A stretch of DNA of 64,000 nucleotides from Epsilonproteobacteria bacterium UBA4036. Lineage in GTDB: Bacteria > Campylobacterota > Campylobacteria > Campylobacterales > Arcobacteraceae. The notes below the pieces were generated by a model. That model had not been told where the DNA came from and searched no databases. It saw nothing but the letters and a program-made list of their open reading frames with translations. The stretch spans positions 98,906 through 162,905 of the forward strand of contig DGAG01000003.1 of NCBI GenBank assembly GCA_002382325.1, read 5' to 3'. Positions 7,648 to 15,391 of the stretch are shown piece by piece (positions within the stretch are counted from its first letter, which is position 1; each line of letters starts with the position of its first letter). The translations under genes were made by a program, and so were the position numbers.

Positions 7648-10371
7648 CTAAGCCGCCAATGCTTCATTAAGTTCATCTATGATGTTGTTCATCTCTTCTC
7701 CAAATAGTTGCCACATTTTTCCTCTTCCACCCTGAGCATCAAATGGAGTATAGTCTAAGTCATCAATCTCTACATGTAAGCTTGTTGCTATATGCTCTTT
7801 TATCATCCGTAGCCACTCCATTTGTTCTGCTGTATATTTTAAGCTTCCTGCTTGTTTTGCAAAGACCCATTTTTGGAAGTTTTTATCTATAGTTAGGTCA
7901 TAACCTGTGAGCTTACTATCTAGCCCTGTAAGTCGTCTAAGAATCGATACTAAAGCTATTATCTCACTTTTTGGGCTTTGTGGGTTGGTTTCTTCTAGCT
8001 GTCTAAAAGCTTCCCACACGATACTTGGAGCAAGTCTAGGTTTATTTGCTTTGATGTGAGAGAGTAACTCTTTTACCATCTTTGAGGTTAGCTCTCTTCT
8101 TCTGTGTGGTTCATTATAGAAAATTTTAAGGGCTGTTATCTCATCTTTATGCTCTTGTATGTATGCTTGAAATTCTGTGATGATTTCATTTGCTTTATCG
8201 GTAGAGTCTTTATCCCAGTCTGCTACTAGTATAGTATCGAGATTGACCACATCGATGATTTGTTCATGCACTTTTCGTACATTTTCAAGGTAGTCGTTTA
8301 GCTCTCCATTAAAAGTTGTTTGCACCTCTTTTATAAGCTCTTCTTGAGGGGTAGTTTCTAACACATCTGGGTCATAGACATTTAGCAGGTCTTTGATAAT
8401 ATGATTGATACTTTTACCACTGCTTAGTTCAGTGATTTTTTCTTTTTCATCTTCGGTTATTTGCTTATCGAGTCTTATAAGTCTATTTGCTAGTGAAGTG
8501 AAGAGGTCTTCATCGGTTGCACCCATTAGCACTGCTCCAAGGAGGTCCTTCATAGGTACGGATGGTTTTCTCTCTAGTGGTCGGCTATCTGTTTTTTTAG
8601 ATTTTGTAGCACCTATGGCATCGACTACAACAAAGTGGGTTTTTACCTTTGCCATTCTTGATACTTGTTGTAGGTCATCATCGTTGATAGTTCTGCTTCC
8701 TCTTCCTATCATCTGTTGGAAATAGTTGGTACTTTTTACATCTCTCATAAAAAGCAACACTTCAAGAGGTTTGATATCTGTTCCTGTGGCTATCATATCT
8801 ACTGTTACAGCTATTCGAGGGTTGTAGTTGTTTCTAAACTTGTTGATAACTGATTTTGGGTCTTCATCTATTTTGTAGGTTACTTTTTTACAAAAGTCAT
8901 TTCCCTCTCCAAACTCTTCACGAACTATCTTGATGATGTCATCTGCATGGGAGTCTGTTTTGGCAAAGATGAGTGTTTTTGGTACTTCCATTTCGCCATT
9001 TTCATCTATACGGTTTGGGAAGATTTTTGGTAAATTCTCTTTATATGCTTTGATGATGTTTCTGATTTGGCTTGGATTTACCACATCCTTATCTAACTTA
9101 TTTGCAGTATAAATCTCTTCCTCTTCTGTTCGCTCCCATCTTTTTCTTCGCGAAAGTTTCTCTCTTTTTTCGATGAGCTCTTTTGCCTCTATCTTTGCAC
9201 CGTTTTTTGTTATCTCTGTTTCTATTACAAAGACATCATAAGGGACATTTACTCCATCGGCTACTGATTCTTCATAGGTGTATTCACTTACGACATTTTC
9301 ATTGAAAAATCCGAATGTTCTTTTATCTGGTGTAGCTGTAAGCCCTACAAGGTATGAATCAAAGTAGTCTAGGACTTGTTGCCAAAGATTATAAATAGAG
9401 CGGTGGCACTCATCTATAACGATGAAGTCAAAAGTTTCAATTCCGTATTTTTCATTGTACACTACTGGTAGTGGCTCTTTAGGTTTCCAGCTTGACTCGT
9501 TTGGATTTTCTTCTTCCGCTTTATCGTCTAGCTCTTCCCCTTTTAGGATGGAGTAAAGCCTTTGAATAGTTGAAATACATACTTGTGCATCATTTGCTAT
9601 GTAGCTTGAACTAAGTCTTTGAACATTGTAAAGCTCTGTGAATTTTCTATTGTCATCTTGTGGGACAAACTTCATAAACTCTTGCTCTGCTTGTTCCCCA
9701 AGATTTTTAGTATCTACAAGGAAAAGTATCCTATTGGCTTTTGCAAATTTTAGAAGTCTATAGATAAATGAAGCTGCTGTAAATGTTTTTCCTGCACCTG
9801 TAGCCATTTGTATAAGTGCTCTTGGTTTATTTTGTTTAAAAGAGCTTTCAAGGTTTTTAATAGCTTTGATTTGAGCTGGTCTGAAACCATCCGTTTCAAG
9901 TTCAGGAATATCAAAAAATCTTTCTCTTAGAGTTTTATCTTGTTTTGACCATGAAAGCAATGTTTTTGGAGTATGAAAACTAAATATTTCTCTTGCTCTT
10001 GGTTTTGGGTCTTGATAATCTGTAAATCTCGTAAGTGCTCCCGTACTTTCATAGACAAATCGTAATGGGTCATTGTTAAGATATTTTAGTTTGGCATTGG
10101 CATAACCAGATGACTGCTCTTCAACAGTTGAGAGATTTTGCCCAACTTCCTCTTTTTTTGCTTCAACAATTCCAACTGGCTTTCTATCTACAAAAAGAAC
10201 ATAATCAGCTGGACCAACATCTGTTTGGTACTCTTTTATAGCAATTCCAAGAGATTCGTTCCAATTGATTTTTTTGGCACTTTGTATTGCCCAACCTGCA
10301 TTTCGCAGTAATTTATCTATGTTGTCTCTTGCAAATTGTTCTGGGTTTTGGTTTATATCGTTTGAATTCAT
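7648..10371 (-). CDS. hsdR: Type I restriction enzyme, restriction/translocase subunit
   Basis: A 907-residue HsdR of the EcoEI-like class. The N-terminal nuclease domain has a PD-(D/E)XK signature (GPADYVLF ... VGIVEAKKE, about residues 52-75). The superfamily 2 helicase follows with Walker A MATGAGKT (about 190), motif II IDECHRS (about 318), motif III LTATPDK and motif VI IGRGSRT (about 555). A C-terminal region of about 250 residues matches the place of the EcoEI_R_C domain. The protein translocates and cuts unmethylated DNA. It follows a small helix-turn-helix gene by only 3 nt. No frameshift or missing motif is seen, so restriction is probably functional. Confidence 0.95.
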   Translation of the reverse strand: MNSNDINQNPEQFARDNIDKLLRNAGWAIQSAKKINWNESLGIAIKEYQTDVGPADYVLFVDRKPVGIVEAKKEEVGQNLSTVEEQSSGYANAKLKYLNNDPLRFVYESTGALTRFTDYQDPKPRAREIFSFHTPKTLLSWSKQDKTLRERFFDIPELETDGFRPAQIKAIKNLESSFKQNKPRALIQMATGAGKTFTAASFIYRLLKFAKANRILFLVDTKNLGEQAEQEFMKFVPQDDNRKFTELYNVQRLSSSYIANDAQVCISTIQRLYSILKGEELDDKAEEENPNESSWKPKEPLPVVYNEKYGIETFDFIVIDECHRSIYNLWQQVLDYFDSYLVGLTATPDKRTFGFFNENVVSEYTYEESVADGVNVPYDVFVIETEITKNGAKIEAKELIEKREKLSRRKRWERTEEEEIYTANKLDKDVVNPSQIRNIIKAYKENLPKIFPNRIDENGEMEVPKTLIFAKTDSHADDIIKIVREEFGEGNDFCKKVTYKIDEDPKSVINKFRNNYNPRIAVTVDMIATGTDIKPLEVLLFMRDVKSTNYFQQMIGRGSRTINDDDLQQVSRMAKVKTHFVVVDAIGATKSKKTDSRPLERKPSVPMKDLLGAVLMGATDEDLFTSLANRLIRLDKQITEDEKEKITELSSGKSINHIIKDLLNVYDPDVLETTPQEELIKEVQTTFNGELNDYLENVRKVHEQIIDVVNLDTILVADWDKDSTDKANEIITEFQAYIQEHKDEITALKIFYNEPHRRRELTSKMVKELLSHIKANKPRLAPSIVWEAFRQLEETNPQSPKSEIIALVSILRRLTGLDSKLTGYDLTIDKNFQKWVFAKQAGSLKYTAEQMEWLRMIKEHIATSLHVEIDDLDYTPFDAQGGRGKMWQLFGEEMNNIIDELNEALAA

Positions 10372-10374
10372 AGG

Positions 10375-10557
10375 TTACTTCTCATCCGCAGCTTTACCGC
10401 TTTTTACCCATGCATCAACTTCATCTTTTCTAAAAAGCCATTTTCTACCCACTTTATTTGCAGGCATTTGCTTTTGTTCAATCCATTTATAAACAGTATC
10501 TCTTGTAGTGTGCAGGTATTCGCATATTTCGTTGACAGTAAGCCATTTGTCTTCCAT
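10375..10557 (-). CDS. Excisionase/AlpA-type helix-turn-helix protein, first gene of the RM operon
   Basis: A 60-residue protein starting MEDKWLTVNEICEYLHT, with the compact winged-helix pattern of excisionase-family (HTH_17) proteins: WLTVNEICEYL, TVYKWIEQ, and GRKWLFRKDEVDAW. I chose the ATG at 10557 because it has AAGG about 8 nt upstream and begins right at the conserved domain; an earlier ATG at 10596 lacks a good ribosome site. Only 3 nt separate it from hsdR, so it likely belongs to the restriction operon and may control its expression, much as C-proteins do. It could instead be a recombination directionality factor for the integrase at 24.6 kb. I cannot decide between these from sequence. 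Confidence 0.8.
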   Translation of the reverse strand: MEDKWLTVNEICEYLHTTRDTVYKWIEQKQMPANKVGRKWLFRKDEVDAWVKSGKAADEK

Positions 10558-10605
10558 GATTAGCACCTTGAATAAAATATCATACATTTTACTCAAATTT
10601 GGCTA

Positions 10606-10611
10606 AGTATA
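10606..10611 (-). promoter_or_regulatory. Probable -10 box of the HTH-hsdRSM-RT operon
   Basis: TATACT on the minus strand about 49 nt upstream of the chosen HTH start. There is no clear -35, as is usual in Campylobacterota. The rest of the gap up to 10861 (about 265 bp) is A/T-rich, with an inverted repeat TGGTC-AATTTA-GACCA at 10808-10823; no gene is visible in it. Confidence 0.4.
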
Positions 10612-10861
10612 AGTTTTATTGATGAATAGTAATGAATAATTCCATCTTCCTCTAAAGAAATAGACAAAAAATTATCGAAAAGATATGATAGAATCATCTG
10701 ATATAAAAAAGAAAAATATGAATGAAAATATTATTTTATTGAAAGTTATCCTAAGTTAAAGAAATTCAACGAAAAGACGGAAAATTTTACTATATATGAA
10801 GTATCAGTGGTCAATTTAGACCATTTAATCATATAATTTGAGTGGCTTTTTAAAAAAGCAA

Positions 10862-11578
10862 TCACTCTTCTAAATATTTCACACATTTTTTTTCATTTAC
10901 AAATGTTTCTTGTAAAAATTGATTGTTATAATCATAGTAACGTTGATAAACAGTTAATCCATTTTCAAAGAGTTCTTTGAGTTCTTTTTCTTTACAAATT
11001 CCTGTAAATCCTGAATAAGATAGAAATTTTACATATTGTTCAAGACCTGCTTTATGTGTTGAAGTTAATTGCTCTTTTGTGTAATTAAGAAATCTAAGAT
11101 GTTGCGTCATTGTATTAGGCGAATCACTTGTAAATGCTGCCAGTTCAATTTCATTGTTTAAATGTATTGGATAATTTTTATAAGAGCTGAGAAATTTTTG
11201 TATTTTTGCTTCATTTTGATTATCATTGAATGATTTAAAATAACTTGTAAGAAATACGGTCAATATAAATATCATGCCGGCAATTATTGCTGAAAAAAAC
11301 AACATTGCAAATCGCCCTGAAAATTTCGCTTTATATGTTACTGTCATAATAATAGCCGTTAAGATTACTATACCATTGGAAGCTTGTAGCTTATCTCCTA
11401 AAACTCCAATTATAGCAAATATAATTACCCCAATATAATATTTCCAATTCAATAAATGAGCATTGAAAGGAGGATCTTTCTTTTCATTGGATTGAAGGTT
11501 GATATTGTGAAAATTTTTTCCACAATGTTCACAATATAATTCATTTAGAGTCTCTTTTTCACAATTAGGACAAATCAC
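10862..11578 (-). CDS. Zinc-ribbon membrane protein of unknown function
   Basis: A 238-residue protein. The N-terminus MICPNCEKETLNELYCEHCG is a double-CxxC zinc ribbon. Three hydrophobic segments follow at about residues 46-62, 68-84 and 90-113, then a soluble C-terminal half of about 120 residues with no motif I recognise. The topology suggests a cytoplasmic zinc ribbon with a membrane anchor and a soluble domain. It is divergent from the XRE regulator gene, and the shared promoter region contains two copies of a palindrome, so it is probably controlled by that regulator. Function unknown. Confidence 0.75.
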   Translation of the reverse strand: MICPNCEKETLNELYCEHCGKNFHNINLQSNEKKDPPFNAHLLNWKYYIGVIIFAIIGVLGDKLQASNGIVILTAIIMTVTYKAKFSGRFAMLFFSAIIAGMIFILTVFLTSYFKSFNDNQNEAKIQKFLSSYKNYPIHLNNEIELAAFTSDSPNTMTQHLRFLNYTKEQLTSTHKAGLEQYVKFLSYSGFTGICKEKELKELFENGLTVYQRYYDYNNQFLQETFVNEKKCVKYLEE

Positions 11579-11597
11579 TTCTACTCCTTAATAATAA

Positions 11598-11662
11598 AAT
11601 CTAATATATTAGATTGTCGAAAAAATCATAACATATTAAACTTTAATAATCTAATATATTAG
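11598..11662. promoter_or_regulatory. Twin palindromic operator in the divergent promoter of the XRE regulator
   Basis: The perfect 18-bp palindrome AATCTAATATATTAGATT lies at 11598-11615. A second copy of its core, CTAATATATTAG, lies at 11651-11662, 50 bp away (about five helical turns). One copy is about 20 bp from the membrane-protein start and the other just upstream of the XRE start. Position and symmetry point to autoregulation by the XRE protein (inference). Confidence 0.65.
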
Positions 11663-11670
11663 GGTTATAA

Positions 11671-11934
11671 ATGAAAGAAATTGATGCTCTTTCGTGTGAT
11701 TTTTCTGAAAACTTGCATAAACAAATTGGACAAAATGTCAAACGATTACGAAAGCAAAAAAATATTTCTCAATTAAAATTAGCATATGCATTGGGTTATA
11801 AATCAGTTTCTCCTATATCTGGCGCAGAAATTTATTACAATAAGAATCATTTTAATATTGAACAACTTGCGAAAATCGCCTTCGTATTAGAAGTAGATAT
11901 CAGTGAATTTTTTAAAAATATAGATTTAGCATAA
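11671..11934 (+). CDS. XRE-family helix-turn-helix transcriptional regulator
   Basis: An 87-residue protein. Residues about 17-80 form an HTH_3/XRE domain: IGQNVKRLRKQKNISQLKLAYALG, then FNIEQLAKIAFVLEVDISEFF. There is no C-terminal effector domain, as in small prophage- or toxin-antitoxin-type repressors. It lies divergent to the zinc-ribbon membrane protein and directly downstream of a palindromic operator. It probably represses both directions. No partner toxin is recognised nearby. Confidence 0.85.
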   Translation: MKEIDALSCDFSENLHKQIGQNVKRLRKQKNISQLKLAYALGYKSVSPISGAEIYYNKNHFNIEQLAKIAFVLEVDISEFFKNIDLA

Positions 11935-11941
11935 AATTATG

Positions 11942-11957
11942 TTATCATATATGATAA
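11942..11957. promoter_or_regulatory. Palindromic operator upstream of the DUF6471-like gene
   Basis: A perfect 16-bp palindrome TTATCATATATGATAA, ending 22 bp before the downstream start codon. Its 14-bp core recurs at 13071-13084 in another promoter of this block. This suggests one regulator, likely the 73-residue protein next to it, binds both. Confidence 0.6.
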
Positions 11958-11979
11958 TATTGGATTATTAAGGATTTAA

Positions 11980-12201
11980 ATGGAAAGAGACTTTAACAAA
12001 GAGTCAAAACTTTTTGTCAAACGAATTTTGTTAGAGAGGGATCTCTCTTTTATTGATTTAACAAATATGCTCAATGAAGCAGGTTATACTTATTCATTGG
12101 CAAGCGTACGACAAAAAATCAATCGTGGCAGATATGATTTTGCATTTTTATTGCAAATATGTGAAGTGCTTAATCTTAAAATAACTGTAAATAATAATTG
12201 A
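11980..12201 (+). CDS. DUF6471-like small DNA-binding protein
   Basis: A 73-residue protein whose whole length fits the DUF6471 pattern: FVKRILLERDLSFIDLTNML, then SVRQKINRGRYDFAFLLQIC. This is a compact helix-turn-helix-like fold found in phage and mobile DNA. A start at 11980 leaves an AAGGA ribosome site 6-7 nt upstream. A 16-bp palindrome lies in its promoter, so autoregulation is likely. DNA binding is inferred from the fold; no experiment is known to me. Confidence 0.75.
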   Translation: MERDFNKESKLFVKRILLERDLSFIDLTNMLNEAGYTYSLASVRQKINRGRYDFAFLLQICEVLNLKITVNNN

Positions 12202-12210
12202 GCAGATAAG

Positions 12211-12396
12211 ATGAAATTCTATTTATTGGTATATGCTATTTTTTTTCTTCCTAGTTTATTTATAATTTCTACACAATCAAATACAACTCTGATTTTAACA
12301 GCTTTATTTACTATAAGTTTAGGAACAGTTCTTATTTATTTGTATAAAAATAAAAATAATGAACGAATCCAAAAGATATTGAATATATTGTTTTAA
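12211..12396 (+). CDS. Small two-segment membrane protein, unknown
   Basis: A 61-residue protein with two hydrophobic stretches (about residues 3-20 and 26-46) and a basic tail (YKNKNNERIQKILNIL). It begins 9 nt after the DUF6471-like gene, so it is probably in the same transcript. No family is recognised. Coding status is supported only by spacing and membrane-like composition. Confidence 0.5.
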   Translation: MKFYLLVYAIFFLPSLFIISTQSNTTLILTALFTISLGTVLIYLYKNKNNERIQKILNILF

Positions 12397-12605
12397 TATA
12401 TTTTCATATCTTCAATAATCCCTTTTTCTATTTGCTCAAAAATATTTTGTGCAAAATGACTCTCTTTTGCATAATGGCCAGCTTTATAAATATTAAATCT
12501 ATCTTTGGATATCCCAAGTTCTTTTTTGAGCAAAGTCTGGATTGTTAAAATATCTTCCTTAGAAAGCATTGAATCTATTTCAATGATAAACTCTACATCG
12601 TTCAT
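12393..12605 (-). CDS. Small hypothetical protein
   Basis: A 70-residue acidic protein starting MNDVEFIIEIDSMLSKEDIL. There is no signal peptide or membrane segment and no family I recognise. AAGGAT stands about 7 nt before the ATG. It lies 12 nt downstream of the four-segment membrane protein gene on the same strand, so the two form a short operon that converges on the 61-residue membrane protein, overlapping its end by 4 nt. Confidence 0.55.
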   Translation of the reverse strand: MNDVEFIIEIDSMLSKEDILTIQTLLKKELGISKDRFNIYKAGHYAKESHFAQNIFEQIEKGIIEDMKIY

Positions 12606-12617
12606 AATTCTATCCTT

Positions 12618-13037
12618 TTATTTTGAATTTAAATTATATACAGGTCTAATACCATGTGATAAAATGAATAATGCAATAAGGGCATAAAATCCCACAATAC
12701 TCAAAATAACATAAATACTAAGTTGTACGACAGTTACTAATAATCCAATTAACATAGGCAGTTTTGAAAAGTTTATAATACACATTAAAATGATTCCTAT
12801 TATTCCAATACCTATTAATAAAATTCCATTTAACCAATCACCTTGTTCTAATAAAGCGGTACTATAAATTTTATGTCCAAAATAAAAACATGCGTAAGAT
12901 GCTGCAACCAAAATATAGTTGAACCAATCAAATACAACGTATTGATAATGTGTGTGAGTGTAATTATTTATTTTTTTCATTATAAGATACAACGTCAATA
13001 AACTTATCAACCCAGCAATAATTTTAACAACCAACAT
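12618..13037 (-). CDS. Four-segment integral membrane protein, unknown
   Basis: A 139-residue protein with about four hydrophobic segments (residues about 2-20, 36-54, 70-88 and 95-130). AGGAG precedes the ATG at good spacing. A 14-bp palindrome shared with the DUF6471-like gene's promoter lies 34 bp upstream of its start, so both transcripts are probably under the same small regulator. The family is not recognised; an accessory island role is likely from position. Confidence 0.65.
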   Translation of the reverse strand: MLVVKIIAGLISLLTLYLIMKKINNYTHTHYQYVVFDWFNYILVAASYACFYFGHKIYSTALLEQGDWLNGILLIGIGIIGIILMCIINFSKLPMLIGLLVTVVQLSIYVILSIVGFYALIALFILSHGIRPVYNLNSK

Positions 13038-13070
13038 CTTTCTCTCCTATATTTATATATAATATTATAA

Positions 13071-13084
13071 TATCATATATGATA
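13071..13084. promoter_or_regulatory. Second copy of the TATCATATATGATA operator
   Basis: TATCATATATGATA, identical to the 14-bp core of the palindrome at 11942-11957. It lies between the minus-strand membrane protein gene (start 13037) and the plus-strand Sel1-repeat lipoprotein gene (start 13185), so it could control either or both. Confidence 0.6.
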
Positions 13085-13184
13085 ATATAATGTCAATAAA
13101 AATTATAAATAATCGTTTATTTTAGTTTATTAAAAGTCTTAGTTTTGTAATATAAAAAAATATTTAATTTTAAGGTAGGGACAA

Positions 13185-13934
13185 ATGAAGAATCATAAAA
13201 ATATTATTATTGGATTAATAGGAATATTCTTATTAAATGGATGTGCTCTTAAAGAAGATGATAGTCAAGCTATGAGAGTTGCAAAACATACTTTTAATTC
13301 ACCATTTTATTTAATTTATGGTACAGGAAAATTAATAGAATTATCGATTATTGGTACACTTGCTGGAGCAGCTAAATTAACGCATGATGTGAAAGAAAGT
13401 ATTAATTTAAATGAGTTAGAAGAAAAAGCCAATTTAAATGATGAAGCTTCACAAAGAAAACTAGGGAGTATGTATTATTATGGTAAAGGGGTAGATAAAG
13501 ATTATACAAAAGCATTTCAATGGTATGAAAAATCTGCTTTACAAGGTAATTCAGATTCACAAAATATGTTAGGAATAATGTATCGATTTGGTTTTGGAAT
13601 TGAAAAAGATATTAATAAATCAATAGAGTATTATACAAAAGCCATAGAACAAGAAAATCATTTTGCTATGAATAATCTTGGTCATTTATATTTATTTGGA
13701 GATGAAAAAGTTGATAAAAATTATAAAAAAGCATTTGATTTATATATAAAAGCTGAACAGTTGGGTAATACTTCTGCTATGCATGCTTTAGGTATTATCT
13801 ACGAAAATGGATATGGGGTTGATAAAAATAGTAAGATTGCTCTAAATTGGTATGAAAAAGCTTATCAAAAAGGGCATGTCACATCAAAAAATAAAGTTGA
13901 TGAATTGAAGAAATCTATGTTTGAATCATCATAA
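13185..13934 (+). CDS. Sel1-repeat lipoprotein
   Basis: A 249-residue protein. A lipoprotein signal (hydrophobic run, then LLNGC with the acylated Cys near residue 19) is followed by a short linker and four or five Sel1-like repeats (about residues 84-240), recognisable by words such as AFQWYEKSALQGN, GIMYRFGFGIEKD and ALNWYEKAYQKGH. Sel1 repeats make alpha/alpha solenoids for protein binding. It is probably anchored in the outer or inner membrane, facing the periplasm. AAGGTAGGG lies before the start. Its partner is unknown. Similar proteins are common in Campylobacterota, so a defence role is not implied. Confidence 0.85.
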   Translation: MKNHKNIIIGLIGIFLLNGCALKEDDSQAMRVAKHTFNSPFYLIYGTGKLIELSIIGTLAGAAKLTHDVKESINLNELEEKANLNDEASQRKLGSMYYYGKGVDKDYTKAFQWYEKSALQGNSDSQNMLGIMYRFGFGIEKDINKSIEYYTKAIEQENHFAMNNLGHLYLFGDEKVDKNYKKAFDLYIKAEQLGNTSAMHALGIIYENGYGVDKNSKIALNWYEKAYQKGHVTSKNKVDELKKSMFESS

Positions 13935-14045
13935 TTGATTTCTCTTCTTTTTTCTTTTGTGAACTACAAAATTGTTTGAAGCTTTGAAAACAAAAAGAGT
14001 TAGTAAAATAAGGATTGATAGTTTAAATATATCTAATATTTCCAT
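13929..14045 (-). CDS. Possible 38-residue membrane peptide
   Basis: A minus-strand frame from the ATG at 14045 to TGA at 13929 encodes a peptide starting MEILDIFKLSILILLTLFVF, with one hydrophobic helix and a strongly basic tail (HKRKKKRNQL). AGGA lies 8 nt upstream of the ATG. It converges on the Sel1 gene with a 6-nt overlap. The remaining gap to 14272 is A/T-rich, with only a promoter seen. Coding status is uncertain. Confidence 0.4.
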   Translation of the reverse strand: MEILDIFKLSILILLTLFVFKASNNFVVHKRKKKRNQL

Positions 14046-14247
14046 AACAATTTTCCTATAAAATAAAATATATTGTACTATTTTTTTTTGAATCTCTCAA
14101 GACAAAGATATGTAATTTTAAAAGAATAATATTATGAATTATCATTTTTTAATAACAAATGAGCTTGTTTTTTGTTTTCTTTGGATACTATTTTTATAGA
14201 TTGTTCAATTTCTAACTTAGGTAATTTAAATATTGTATACTTAAGTT

Positions 14248-14253
14248 TATAAT
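14248..14253 (+). promoter_or_regulatory. Consensus -10 box of the SbcCD/Gabija-like operon
   Basis: A perfect TATAAT 19 nt before the first ATG (14273). A start about 7 nt downstream gives a very short leader with no Shine-Dalgarno sequence, unlike the downstream genes of the operon, which have GAGG or AGGAG. Confidence 0.5.
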
Positions 14254-14272
14254 TTTAATAAAAAGTATAAAA

Positions 14273-15391
14273 ATGAGAATAGTACACTTTAGTGATACCC
14301 ATTTAGGGTCTAATGATTTAGATGTCATCAACGAAGAAAATATAAACCAAAGAGAAGCTGATTTTTATGATGCTTTTTCTCAAGTTGTAGAGCAAATAAA
14401 AGAGATAAAACCTGATTATATTATCCATACAGGGGATTTGTTTCATAGAACAAGTCCAAGCAATCGTGCGATTACTTTTGCTCTGGAGCAATTTAAAATA
14501 ATCAACTCTCTAAATATTCCATTTATCTTAATCGCAGGTAATCACTCAACTCCACGAACTAATCTTAGTAGCCCGATTTTAAAAATATTTGAAAATTTTG
14601 AAAATATATATGTCTCTTATAATCAAGAGTATAAAAAAGTAGAGTTTGAAGATATCGTCTTTCATTGTCTTCCGCATATGAACGATGACACAAAAGCTCT
14701 CTCTCAAATAGAGCTTTGCGAAGAGTCAATTGATGCAAGTAAGAAAAATATCATGATGATGCACTGTAGCGTTGGTGCATGGTATCTCATGCAAGAGTTT
14801 GGAGAGTGGGTTTATCCAACAGATAAAGAGTATATTTTTGAAAAGATGGATTATGTAGCTCTTGGACATTGGCATGGGTTTGGAAAAGTGGGTAAGCATG
14901 AAAATGTTTATTACAGTGGAAGTACAGAGCGAACAAGTCTTAATGACAAACGAAACTCAAAAGGTTTTGCACTAATTACACTTGAAGATAACTTGAGTAT
15001 TGAATACAAAGAGATTAAAATCAGACCAATTTTAGAGTTTCAAATTGATTGTGAGAATTTAGAAGCATCTATTGAAACACTAGATTTATCAAATATCAAA
15101 GATACTATCTGTGAAGTAAAACTTACAAATTTAACTACTATGCAATCAATAGATATAAACACCGCTGATATAAAAAAAATATTTAAGCTTGCAATGTATG
15201 TAAATGTCAAAAGAGAGTTTAAAACATCAAGCGATGCTAAAACAATCGATGATATAGAATCACTTTCACTTGAAGATTACTTTATAGAACATATCAAAGA
15301 AGATAGCAAATCTGAAGAATTTGATAGATTAAAAATAAAGGTGCAAGAGTTATTTAGTACTTACGAAGAGGTGTACAGTGATACTGAATAG
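14273..15391 (+). CDS. sbcD: SbcD/Mre11-like DNA repair nuclease
   Basis: A 372-residue metallophosphatase of the Mre11/SbcD family. Metal-binding motifs are in order: FSDTHLG (residues 7-13), HTGDLFHR (about 60), IAGNHS (about 92), then HCSV and GHWHGFG (about 205). The C-terminal 120 residues form the capping and SbcC-binding part. With SbcC it opens hairpins and blocked DNA ends. The stop overlaps the sbcC start by 14 nt. It could be the genome's ordinary SbcD, but its place as first gene of a six-gene run with OLD/UvrD and DUF2779 proteins in an island suggests an accessory set. Confidence 0.88.
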   Translation: MRIVHFSDTHLGSNDLDVINEENINQREADFYDAFSQVVEQIKEIKPDYIIHTGDLFHRTSPSNRAITFALEQFKIINSLNIPFILIAGNHSTPRTNLSSPILKIFENFENIYVSYNQEYKKVEFEDIVFHCLPHMNDDTKALSQIELCEESIDASKKNIMMMHCSVGAWYLMQEFGEWVYPTDKEYIFEKMDYVALGHWHGFGKVGKHENVYYSGSTERTSLNDKRNSKGFALITLEDNLSIEYKEIKIRPILEFQIDCENLEASIETLDLSNIKDTICEVKLTNLTTMQSIDINTADIKKIFKLAMYVNVKREFKTSSDAKTIDDIESLSLEDYFIEHIKEDSKSEEFDRLKIKVQELFSTYEEVYSDTE

